Shown here piece by piece: positions 48,417 to 59,783 of a DNA stretch of 64,000 nucleotides; the stretch's first letter is position 1; each line of letters opens with the position of its first letter. This stretch comes from Sipunculus nudus. Its lineage: Eukaryota > Annelida > Sipuncula > Golfingiida > Sipunculidae. The stretch spans positions 30,939,340 through 31,003,339 of the forward strand of contig CM049322.1 in NCBI GenBank assembly GCA_026874595.1, written 5' to 3'. The notes beneath the pieces are model-generated. The model did no database searches. It was not told the origin of the DNA and saw nothing but the letters and a program-made list of their open reading frames with translations. A program made the translations under genes and the position numbers.

Positions 48417-50300
48417 TAGCTCAGTTGACTGTAAGTCATCTTAGCTATAGCGATCGCCCTTTGTTTGGCGTCCGTCCGGCCGTCCGGCTGTCTGGCCGCC
48501 TGTCCGTTAACAAGGCACAAATCGTAACCGTTAGACCTAAAAGCTTCTAACACAAAATCCTGAGAGTTTCTAGTCAAATCTCCATGGAAACCTGAAATTA
48601 GGACATGGTGGTCTATATTTTATGACCTTAGGGCCGAAAACAAGGTTTTTTAGCATCAGACACTCAGACGGGGCACAAATTGAATCGATAAAGCCTAGAA
48701 TTCTCTAACTTGACATTTAGGGAGGTCCTGGGCAAATATCCATGGAAACCTGAAAGTAGGTCATGGTGACCTATATTTTATGACCTGAGGGCCGAAAGAA
48801 GGTTTTTTTTTAGCATCAGACACTCAGACGGGCACAAATTGAATCGATAAAGCCAAGAATTCTCCAACTTGACATTTAGGGAGGTCCTAGGCAAATATCC
48901 ATGGAAACCTGAAAGTAGGTCATGGTGACCTATATTTTGTGACCTAGAGGCCAAAACATGATTTCAAGCACCATGCATGTCAGATTGGGACAAATCGTAT
49001 ATGTGAGGCCTAGAATCTTTTAACTCAATATCCAGGGGGTTTCTAGGCAAATCTCCTTGGAAACCTGAAATTAGGTCATGGTAACCTATGTTTTTTTACC
49101 TATGGGCCGAAAACATGATTGTGAGCACCCAGACAGTCAGATAGGGCACAAATTGTATCCATTAGGCCTAGAATCCTCCAACATGACATTAAGGGAGGTT
49201 CTAGGCAAATGTCCTTAGAAACCTGAATTAAGGTAACTGTGACCTATATTCTGTGACCTATAGAAAAAAGATGTCATTGGAACACTCTGAATATCAGATG
49301 GTAACAAAACGTATCTGTTAGGCCTAAAGTCATCTTACACAATTTCCTGGGAGGCTCTGGGCAAATCTCCTTGGAAAATCTTAGATAAGGTCATGGTGAC
49401 CTACATTTTGTGACTTAAAAGGCAAAAACCTTTTTAGCCTCCTGAATATCATATGGGCACAAATCATATCTGTTAGGCCTAGAAACTTCTAATGCAACAT
49501 ACCTGGAGGTCCTTGGCAAATCTTGGAAACCTTAAATTAGGTCATGATGACCTACATTTTGTGACCTACAGGCCGAAAATAGGATTTTGAGCACCCAGAA
49601 AGTCAGGCAGGGCACACATTGTATTTGTTAGGTCTAGAATCGTCTAGTATAAAATTCTGAGACGTCCGTGGCAAATGTCTGTACATAACTGAAATTAGGT
49701 TTCCATGACCCATATTTTGCGATCTTAAGGAAATGAAGTCATATAAGCACCCAGACAGTCAGTCAGGGCACACATTGTATCCATTAGGACTAGAATCTTT
49801 AAACATAAAATTCAGTGAGGTCCTAGTCACGTTTCCTTGGAAACCTGAAATTAGATCATGGTGACTTATATTGTGTGACCTATGGGGTGAAAAATGGTTT
49901 TGCGCACCCAGACAGACAAAGCACAAATTTTATCCATTAATCCTTGACTCTTCTAACATGACATTCAGGGAAATCTTTGGCATTTCTCCTTGGAAACCTG
50001 AAATTGGATCATGGTGACCTATATTCTGCTAGCTAAAGACCAGAAACATGATTTTGAGCACCCAGACAGACAGGGTACAAATTGTATCTATTTTCCTTGG
50101 AACCCTCTGTTGTGAAATCCAGGGGGGTCCTGGGCAGGTTTCCTATGAATCCTGAAATATTTATATTATGTCAATTTTTTCAACACTGTAACTTGAGCCA
50201 TAGGCTATTCTCACAGACAATATATAACATAAAAAAAAAAAAAAAAAAACATGAGCGCCCAGTCAAAATTAGGTGAGCGTCATGGCAGATGGGCCACTTG
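48417..50300 (+). mobile_element. Family D Helentron-like element with tandem ~145-bp core (1884 bp)
   Basis: The start hairpin at 48417-48447 (TAGCTCAG/CTTAGCTA and TGACT/AGTCA, loop GTA) closely matches 27881. GTCCGTCCGGCCGTCCGG follows. About a dozen diverged units share TCCTTGGAAACCTGAAATTA, GGTCATGGTGACCTATATTT and GGGCACAAATTGTATC. The tail GGTGAGCGTCATGGCAGA then GGGCCACTTG ends at 50300 before T5. It lies outside the receptor gene, on the 3' side. Confidence 0.65.
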
Positions 50301-51501
50301 TTTTTCTTCCACTGGTGTCAATGTTAGTTTATTTACCCGGCACTTTATATTGATTACCTTTGCTGCTTTTCCCAAAAGACGTTAAACACAGGCTTTTACC
50401 AACGTATATACATTCGGTACTTGAGAAATGCCTCCCATAACCTTTTCTTTCCCCTATCACACGCGTGTATATACACATTTTATAAGCAATAGACTTTGGT
50501 GAGGAACATTTAGGTACCGGTCGCCTGTAATTCGTTGGCTTGGTTCGGTTTTTCATCATAGAGGGATATATTAACATAGTGTTACAAAACTAGGTTTTTT
50601 ATATAGAGTGTTGTTACATTCTCCGTTGTATTGATATAATAAAATAATGCTATATCACATAACAAATGTTAAATATCTGTATAAAGGTGAAAGTCACCTA
50701 ATTTTACGCAATGTTGCTTGGGGATCCCCAATATGTACAGCGTTTCTTCACCAAACATAAGTCGACAAAACATTTTTCATGCAACTTTTCCTTATAATAA
50801 TCATTTAACACAATCACTGATTGGCTCGATGAATCGTCATCTATATATGTATTCCTTGCACGTGGCCTTCAAAATGAAACCGATTCAATGAATTCTGCGT
50901 TTCTTGTTCAGTAAATATAAGAAATTATTTGGCGTTTAGAATAAGTCATAATCGCAAACAGATATTCACATAAATTTATGAATATTAATTTTTTGTGTGC
51001 ACTTGGTACAATGAGCCACGGAAACGGTTATATACACAACATATGTCTATACAACAGATACTCGTTCTGTAATTGATTGTCACACAATAATAGTCATTGT
51101 TTGGAACCAAGATTAAACAGATTTTCCCACCTCTAAAATATTTAGTTGTTTGTGTCATATTTGTTACTACTTATCAACTACATATGTGGAAAACAACTGG
51201 GTGTTCACCTTTCCAACCGATTGGTACAAAATGGAAAATGCCTTTCCGTGCACATTTTTTGCCTGTCAAAGACAGGCGAAAAGCATTATAACGTTCCCTG
51301 TATATGGATAAATAAGATCCCTAGCATATTGGGGCCAGATAGAGAGGGAAGGGGGAGAGGGAAGGGGGAGGCAGACACAGACAATGTAAGAGAGTGAAAA
51401 CAGACACCTTGGATATGAGAGACCGAGACCCTGAACATGGCAGGGGGCGCTGAACTTAAGATTCCCTTTTTACCACCAAACGCTTAACTTTTCTCATTAT
51501 T
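50301..51501. other. Intergenic: nothing recognised
   Basis: AT-rich, with a purine-rich GGGAGAGGGA stretch near 51340-51370. Confidence 0.5.
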
Positions 51502-53754
51502 GTATCCCAAGACAAAGTCTGGATACTATGGTTTAAGCACGGTCGCGCCACAACCACCGCTGCCGCCGCAACCGCCGCCGCCGCCGCCGCCGAGATTTCT
51601 TTTGAACGCGATAACTCAAAAATATTTCACGGATCTTTACCAAACTTGACATGTGCATAGATATGGGGGAGAGGACGAAGCCTATTTAAAATGGGATCGT
51701 GACCTTTACAAGGGAGTGACCTTGCCTTGAATAGATCAATTTTGTGGGAAATCATACACATTCTAAAAATCTCAAGAAATCTTGCATGGATTGATCCGAA
51801 AATCAAGTTGATCGAAGATCTTGGATAGTGTTGTCATGTACCGGAAACTGGTTGCGCCACCTAATATCTTTTTCTTGTTTTTGTGCCGTTTAATACCCCC
51901 ATCATTGCCACTTGACAGTACTATTTACAGAGACATGGGATATGGGATGATGTATATTTAAATTGGGGTCATGGCTTTTCCTATGAGAGTTACCTTGATC
52001 TTTGATAGCTTGTCTTCTGCGAAAGAAGAAGGTGGTTGTGCCACCTTCTGCCCTTTTCTTGTTTTCGCGCCTGTTAATACCTTATCATTGCCACTTGACA
52101 GTACTGTGAGCATTATACGTAAAAAATTAATGGCCAAATTGGGCTGAAATTGTGCATGTGCATTGATCTTGGATACCTCCATCTTATATTTAGGACTGGT
52201 GGCGCCATCTGATATCATTTTTGTGTCGCGTCCATCTGTACGTTTACTCATATCTCCGAAATGGTTCAAGGTATTGGTCTGAAATTTGGCATGTCCATCT
52301 ACCTTCTTGTTTTTGTAGAATAAATTGATGTCCTTTTCTCAGGAGTGATTTACCCTAAAAACATTTGCCTGAAAGTGTGCATATCCATATATTTTGTACA
52401 CAAGACTGGTGGCGCCATCTGCAATCGTTTTCCCGCGGCGTCCATCTTTACATGTGCTTAAGGTGAAAATTGCTCATATCTTCGGAGTGGTCCTAGGTAG
52501 TGGTCTTACATTTTGCATGTTCATCGATCTTGGAAAATTTTCTCGTAAACCAGACTGGTAGCGCAACCTACCTTCCTGTTTCCCTTGAATAAATTAATGC
52601 TATTTTCTAAGGAGTAATTTGCCTTATTGGCAAGAAATTGTGCATATTTATAGATCTTTGACTTGTCTATCTTGTATTCAAGACTGATTGCGCAATCTGC
52701 AATGGTTTTTCTGTAGCGTCCATCTGTACATGTGGTTAGGGTGAAAATGCTTATATCTCCGGAGTGGTTTAAGGTAGTGGTCTTAAATTTGGCATGTCCA
52801 TCGATCTTGGAAAATTTTCTCGTAAACCAGACTGGTGGCGCCACCTACCTTGCCTTTTTGTAGAATAATTAATGTTTTTTTCTTAGCAGTGGTGCGCTTT
52901 ACTGGTCTGAAACTGTGTATGTACATAGACCTTGGACTCCTCCATCTTGTAGTCAAGACTGCTGGCGCCATCTGCAATGTTTTTTTTTTGTGTGGCGTCC
53001 GTCCGTACATTTTTTAAAGTGAAAATTGCTCATATCTGAGGGTTTTTTTTATTGTTTTATTTTTTTAAATGTTTTTTGTTGAGGTAACCGTCTCCATTTT
53101 TTAATGCTTACTTAACTACATATAACCGGTTTCGGACTACGTGAAAGGGCAGTATCACACGCTTCCTCTCATCTTATATCCTGGCGTTAACCAGGCCCGG
53201 TGACTACTGCACCTGCGGGCCGTGGTGTGAAATCGTCCCCATTGCTAGGTCATACCACCGAGGAGCCCCTGAAAGGCGCAGTCGTTTGTGAGTGAAACAC
53301 GGCCGTTGGGCACGGCCTTCCCATTAAGCCTCAGAGCGCTCACCCTGGGTTTGGCCGAACGTGAAAAATCTCACCGCCTTGGCTGAGATTCGAACTCACG
53401 AGACCCCGGCTTTGAGTCATGCTCTCTACCCCTGAGACACAGAAGCCGATCTAGTTGTTCAATGTGTTGGTCTGCAAGTTGACATGTACATCCAGCTTTG
53501 AGAGTTTTCTCGTCGACCAGACAGGTGGCGCCACCTAACTACCATTTTTATAGTATAGATTAATCCCCTTTCCTCAAGAGTGATTCACCGTATTGGCCCC
53601 CATACTAGCAGTAAAATATTGTTTCTCATATTAATAGATGGTCGCTTGCCAAGTGTTAGTATAAACTGCTGAAGATGGGGGCCTATTCCTAAGGGGGGGG
53701 GGGGGGTAATTGTATGGGGATAATATGGCGCCAGCGGTGCCAAGAAATATCTAG
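51502..53754 (+). mobile_element. Family A Helitron-like element, complete (2253 bp), with nested SINE
   Basis: The start hairpin is at 51502-51526 (GTATCC/GGATAC and AGAC/GTCT, loop AAA), then ACTATGGTTTAAGC and a (GCC)n run at 51560-51592. Core units match those of the 24.4 kb array (CTGGTTGCGCCACCTAATAT; CTGGTGGCGCCATCTG; CTGGTGGCGCCACCTACC). A SINE is inserted at 53041-53449. The 3' hairpin 53727-53741 (GGCGCC/GGTGCC), 9 nt and CTAG at 53751-53754 close it; flanks are T and T. Confidence 0.7.
53041..53449 (-). mobile_element. tRNA-derived SINE, copy 4 (long form)
   Basis: The minus strand begins with the tRNA-like head: TGTCTCAGGGGTAGAGAGC (A-box region) and GTGAGTTCGAATCTCAGC, the best-preserved B box of the four copies. 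The body has CTTAATGGGAAGGCCGTGCC. The 3' hairpin GGAGACGGTTACCTC precedes an A-rich tail (53041-53078 as T on the plus strand). Confidence 0.8.
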
Positions 53755-54470
53755 TTTTAGCTGGCATCAGCTCAAGAGTTCACTCAGTAACTTTTACTAT
53801 TTTCAGGGGCAGTTTATAACCGTCGGTTGTCATGTATACCTGCAGCGAATGGAATGCAAATTTGTAAGCCCAACATCGTGTTGCTATTCATATAAACACG
53901 AGAGAGAGACATAGACAGACAGACACGTATACACACGTGAAAACAGAAACCTTATATATAAGAGAGAAACAAATCAGACAATCAGATGGACACCTTGCAC
54001 ATGACAGGGAAACAATAAGACATCCAGATGAGAGAAATGAGCAGACAGGCAGGCAACATGCTGAAGTGTGAAGACACCTAGAATCCTTTTTTAAATGAAT
54101 ACTAGAAAGAATATTAGTTCATCTCAGCCAGAGTGATGTAATGGGAAATATTTCATGTCCGAGTGTTATTGATATGGGACTACCAGTAGTTTCTGATTAC
54201 ATTTTTATCTTTAGACTTCGTGCTTTTGTAACAAATGATCCCTGTTCCATATCTTTCTCGTTCACATTCACGTACAGTACTTTGTTGTTTTTGTGCCATA
54301 AAACACAGATTATACGCATATGCGTACTTTCTACACATAGTAACTTTCTTATCAGATGATGAGGCTGAAAGTGCGAGGGTCAGTCTGTCCAAGGAGCCTT
54401 TGTTGAACAGAGCAATTTTTCTAGCAGCACAAATAAAACTAATCTGACCTGATGTACTAAATTTGTTAAC
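53755..54470. other. Intergenic, includes diverged segment 54341-54450
   Basis: 54341-54450 shares phrases with 55788-55890 (GAGGCTGAAARTG, AGTCTGTCCAAGGAG against AGTCTAAACAAAGAG, AATCTGACCT against CATCTGACCT). Whether this was ever coding is unknown. Confidence 0.4.

Positions 54471-54473
<3 letters not shown>

Positions 54474-54550
<77 letters not shown>
54474..54550. repeat. TA microsatellite
   Basis: About 77 bp of TA. Confidence 0.95.
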
Positions 54551-54819
54551 TTCTCTCCCTTTTTTCTTTTAAGATAAATTGATGTCCGCTTATACTGCGA
54601 TAACAATTCAATGTCAAAAAGTCAAACAGGAAAAAAATAATAGTATTTAGAAAACCAATTTTTACGCTTATGCCTTAAAAATGCTTTAATATCAGTTTCC
54701 AAACGAACCTTTGAATCAGAGGTTAGATTTTAGATGTTGTTTACCTGAAGATCTATGTGATAGTCAGCAACACGGATGCCTTCACCAAGTCAATTAATGG
54801 ATTGTTACTGTGATTATTA

Positions 54820-54903
54820 TCATTATTACTATTATTATTGATTTTATTATAATTACTATTATTATTATTTTTATTATTATTATTATTATAATTATTATTA
54901 TGG
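54820..54903. repeat. ATT trinucleotide microsatellite
   Basis: Interrupted (ATT)n run. Confidence 0.9.
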
Positions 54904-55027
54904 TATTGAGAAAGGGATAGTGTGACTTGAAAAAAAAAATCAAGAAATATCCTCTAGAGCCCTTTGTAATTCATCATTTGTGAGCTCGAGCCATTATGCT
55001 TTACAGATGGTTCTTTAAAAAAAAGTA

Positions 55028-55030
<3 letters not shown>

Positions 55031-55065
<35 letters not shown>
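55031..55065. repeat. TA microsatellite
   Basis: About 35 bp of pure TA. Confidence 0.95.
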
Positions 55066-55069
<4 letters not shown>

Positions 55070-55246
55070 TACAGTGAACAGAAAGGGTGGGTGTTAGTGT
55101 GCACCAGGCTTTTCAAAATCGAATTCAGCGCAACACAACCGAACACAACAAAGAACCTTTCCATTGTGAATTATTTAACAAGAAATATTAAAGCCTGTTA
55201 TATTAATCTGTGCACCCTTTAATAAACACAGGGAGGGAATGTTTAG

Positions 55247-55261
55247 CCACCAGAGGGCTGT
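55247..55261 (+). promoter_or_regulatory. CTCF-like motif in a repeated segment
   Basis: CCACCAGAGGGCTGT fits the bilaterian CTCF core CCASYAGRKGGC. It is followed by AGGTGACAG, as in the related site at 58089. Binding is inference; it may simply be part of a duplicated segment. Confidence 0.3.
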
Positions 55262-57683
55262 AGGTGACAGTACCGCTGCGGCTGTTTTTTATCACAGTTG
55301 AAGATATATAAATAACGTTACAAAAAATCCTGGTCGATTAAGAGTGCCTGGTGTCAACGTCTCCACAATATTGTAATCATGATATAATGTGTATATCAAA
55401 ATGTGTCTTACATTTATGAGCGGAGAGCCTTTACTACGTCAAAACTAGGAAAATAAGCCAACCTGGCGTACCTGGTATTGATATATGTACCTTAAGAATA
55501 TTCAAAATCACTACAAATCACTATTCTTTTTAATAAGTCACATGCAAGATTTATTCACTGCCCAGCTCACCCCTTCATGTTTAAGTACATATATCAGCAA
55601 AACATTTTTTAGTAAAGAACTATTCGTAAAGTATAATGTTTTTGGCTATATATACTAGGTATATATATATATGTGTGTGTGTGTATTTATTGAACAAGTG
55701 AGCGGTAAACAATACTCTTTTTTCATAGCGCTTTGGCTTCAGCCTAAATAAAACAAATATTACATTAGACGATCGTAGCCATGGTTACACATTGTGTTAA
55801 CTGATCCCGAGGCTGAAAATGTAAGTATGAGTCTAAACAAAGAGAGAGCACTTTCACTTTGGGGCGAAAGTAAAACGTATCAGCAGAAATCATCTGACCT
55901 CACATATATACCTGGTCGATATACGATGACGATGATATCTAAAATGTATCCTGTTTCCTGTAATAAAATACCTATATGCTCTCTCGGGCGTTGATTATGT
56001 TTTGACATAAAAAATGCATCAAAATAAAATACTAAAATGAACTGGTGTTACACAATCTGTAATGAACTCTTCATTGCAGTGATAAATTCAAATGTAAACA
56101 AGATTCCTCCATTAAAATACCAATATTCCTTTATATGACAAAAGTGCAAACGGACAATAAATCCATACCATGCATACCATTCGCACTTAAACCTAGCTGT
56201 ACGCTGCCATTCAGTCAACCCTTTCCCCATTTCCCGTCTCTTCTTTAATTCTACATATAAACATCTATATTATTTTGATAATTCGTGCACGAACTGACAC
56301 CGAACGTGACCGGAGAGATACTAGTTTATGTACTTGATATCCTTGAACATACTTGAATTTTACTAAAAGAGATTAAAAAAATGTAACAATACAAATGTAA
56401 GAGTGCGGACACCAAGGCAAACTAATCCCTCAGCCCCCCCCCCTCCCCAGTAATAATGGACCTTACAAGTCCCAAAGGCCACATATTATTTTTTTCGTAA
56501 ATGTATTAAATTTTCCTGCAAGGTGACAAACTAACTAGCAAACTAACAATCAAGGCTGAAAACTTTACCTTCTTGGCCGGGGGAGTTGGTATCTTTACAA
56601 CACTGAGGGAGCATATATCTACTTAACTGACGGCCTTGTGTGCGTGGTACTCTTTGTCATTATATACTTGAGTCATGACATTCTACATGGACAGATCATA
56701 TTAACCTGTACTGGCATAAGCTCAACAAACTTCCTTAAGTTGTCGCAGAACTGATCTGACCTCAGTGACGCGGATCGGGCGTACCGCGAGGTGCTGCCAC
56801 CTGGTGTCATATTTCTCTAGCATGTTGGCCCTCTGTTTATAAAAATAAATATTTTTTAATGAGAACATTCAACCCTCTAGACAGTGCATGTTTGAGCAAT
56901 AAATAGTTGCTAATAATGAAAACATAAGGGTCAAGGTCAAAGTCGGGCAAAGACCAGGAAGTTTGACAGATAAATATGTTAAATGTGTTCATTGTGTGTG
57001 ATCGGTCACGCATCAAGTGTCACGACTATTCATATCTATTGATATTTATTGATAAATAGATCTAAAATGAGCTGTTTACTTGCCAACTACTTAGGGTTCC
57101 TGACCTGTACGTCCCTTTGAATTTCATCATTTTTTTTAGCTCCAGCCAAAACAAACCCATATAAATGCTTATCTACGTCAAAAACAAATAAAGGGCGCCG
57201 CAAATGCATTTAAAAATTGACGAACCCACAGTATGTTTGTACTCCTGTGAGCATTCCTTTAATGTTAATGGGTCAATATGTTGTAAGTCTGATAAACATG
57301 AACAGCGGTATTTTTTTCTTTTTCACCTTTCGTGAATGGTGTACATCGTTAACAGATATATATGCAAGTGTACTCAACTGAAGGAGTACTTAACACAAAA
57401 AGAAAGTTTCAAAGATCAATCGTACACTCTGAGATTATGTATATATTTGTATTTATCTTTCTCTCGGTGTTAATGGTTCCGGGAGCTGTTTAACTGACAC
57501 CGCCTGTTTATTCTGGCAGCCTGAACCTGTTGGGTGACATGGTATATATTTTTTATATAGCCGCCATTCTGCTATAGCCAAAACCAAAGGATTGTAATAT
57601 TAAGGATAATATCTGCACATATTTAGTTATACAGGATATTGTTATGTAAGATTCATATAATCCATGATCTGTTTTATATACAT

Positions 57684-57684
<1 letters not shown>
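55262..57684. other. Intergenic with diverged duplicated segments
   Basis: Includes the relative of 54341-54450 at 55788-55890, a poly-C stretch near 56430-56450, and GCAAACTAACAATCAAGG near 56539, related to 59600. No gene supported. Confidence 0.4.

Positions 57685-57686
<2 letters not shown>

Positions 57687-57719
<33 letters not shown>
57687..57719. repeat. CA microsatellite
   Basis: (CA)16 followed by a short TA run. Confidence 0.97.
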
Positions 57720-57728
<9 letters not shown>

Positions 57729-58088
57729 ATACACACACACTGTAACTCTTCAGTAATGAATTGTTCCCTGGGTGTTACACCAACCGTGGCTAAATTTCAT
57801 CAAAACCTCAACACACAAAAAAAAAAACAGACAAATGAACCAACGAACCAAGGAGAATACATATTCCTTACCTCCTAAAATAACTTTCCTTTCACAAGGA
57901 ATCAGTCCATTTAGTGTATGGATACCATAAGCCAGAGCAGACAATGACCTGTGTACTCATTATCTTACTTAAATTTATACATACATTCGAAAGCATATAT
58001 TTTCGTTAAATGAAAAGGGATGCGTTATATACACTGGCATCGTTAATAGAATCCAGTTGGAGATATTTACAAAATGGGCACATTTTCG
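57720..58088. other. Intergenic: nothing recognised
   Basis: AT-rich, short frames only. Confidence 0.5.
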
Positions 58089-58103
58089 CCACTAGGGGGC
58101 GCT
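58089..58103 (+). promoter_or_regulatory. CTCF-like motif, consensus match
   Basis: CCACTAGGGGGCGCT matches the CTCF core closely on the + strand and is followed by AGCTGACAG. Same orientation as the site at 55247. Binding is inference. Confidence 0.35.
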
Positions 58104-59445
58104 AGCTGACAGCGACGCTTTTCCTCTGCTTATATTTTTTGCTCAGTGGGAGATATTTACAGTACTTCGCAAAACAACCCTGCTGATGTCCTCGTCAACA
58201 TGTCATTGATGGCAAATATATCATAATCAGTGTTCCAAAGTTAGGTCAGAAGACAACGTAGTTATGAAAAATTAAAGGAACGTTGTTTGAGCAGTGCATG
58301 GTAGTTTAAATGCAAGACTGATACACTTTTATTTATCTCTGTGATATCTCAGCATTATTCTTTAATATGACACTAGTTGAAAGATCTATTGACTTTAATG
58401 AGTTATTATTATATATAGCCATATAACTTCTCTGGAAAACCTTACGGGGAACATTTTATACCGTAGGAAAAAAAATAATGATTTAAATACTCCACACCCT
58501 TTCTTCACGTGAAGGCTACATTTATATATTTTATCAAAAGCTGAGTAATGAAATAAGTTATCGTTAACAAACGAATTTAGGAAAGTTGACAAATATAAAA
58601 TGGTGACTCTGGCTAATCCAGATAAATCTGACGTGAGTATCTGAAATAAATGTTGATTTTAATTAAAATGTTTTTCTTTTAGTTTCCGTTATCTATAAAT
58701 CTACATTCCTGCAACGTGGCCTGAGATACATAAGTAATGCGACTACAAGTCTCAGTACATGTATCCTTTTTTATGAAATATCTAAATGCGGCTGCATTAT
58801 ACATATTATCATATGCATGTATAATGATACAATTATCATTTTTTTTATTATATCATTATTTCTGTTTTGTATTTTGTTTATAACAAATCATATTTGTACT
58901 TTGGTCTTATTTTAATACTGGATATGAAATAAACATATTTCCATTTTTCATATATGTAACTTAATGCATAAATAGAAACATACATACAAAAAACAAAGAC
59001 ACATACCTCCAATCTACGCACAAAAAACACAATCATATATCTCAACGTGTATGTGTGTGTACTTATGAGTCATAGAATGCTTGAATGTATTTATGTTGTA
59101 TCAAATATACCAGGATCAATAACTTATTGTCATATACAATATTCCATTGTTTTTGGCCATAAAATCATTATTATAATTCTTTGCATAAACATCCCCGCCC
59201 AGCTCCTGGTCGTGGTGACTAAAATATCTGATCAGTATGAGTAAGAGAAAATGGCTGTGTCTCAGCGACAAAAACTGATCAGCGAAATTGATCTGCCACC
59301 ATCTGCCTTATCATCACACGTAATACATCCTCTTTCTTTTCTTACGATATCTGGATCGCAATGGGAGTCCAATATCAAATATTGAAAATTTAGTGTAAAT
59401 ATGTAACAAGATAATAACAAAAAATGACGACTTAACTCCGAACTA

Positions 59446-59452
<7 letters not shown>
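58104..59452. other. Intergenic: diverged segments, no gene supported
   Basis: 58598-58640 and 59208-59240 share TGGTGACT followed by TCTGA and AGTAT, echoing 55788-55830. A short ATG frame at 58599 meets a GTGAGT but has no second exon I can support. Confidence 0.4.

Positions 59453-59493
<41 letters not shown>
59453..59493. repeat. GA microsatellite
   Basis: About 40 bp of GA. Confidence 0.97.
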
Positions 59494-59494
<1 letters not shown>

Positions 59495-59740
59495 AACTTG
59501 TTGCCAGAGGATCGGAACATGAATCCTTCGCCAAAGGACACCCCCCCCCCCATTAGACTTTTATGAATGTTATTAAAGGTCATTAAAGTTTTTGCATTTT
59601 CCTGCTAACAAACAAACTAACAAACATGCACACTGATATCATAACCAACATGGCGGAGATATCAAGATAATGATACAGTGCAGTTGGGGGGAGAGGCCAT
59701 CTCAAGATAATCTATGTCTGTTCCAAATAGCAGAATACTC

Positions 59741-59742
59741 AC

Positions 59743-59780
<38 letters not shown>
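59741..59780. repeat. AAT microsatellite
   Basis: (AAT)13 or so. Confidence 0.95.

Positions 59781-59783
<3 letters not shown>

Noticed and set aside
58599-58633. First coding exon (ATG with A at -3, then GTGAGT)
   Set aside because: Only eleven codons, no second exon, and related to other non-coding segments nearby.
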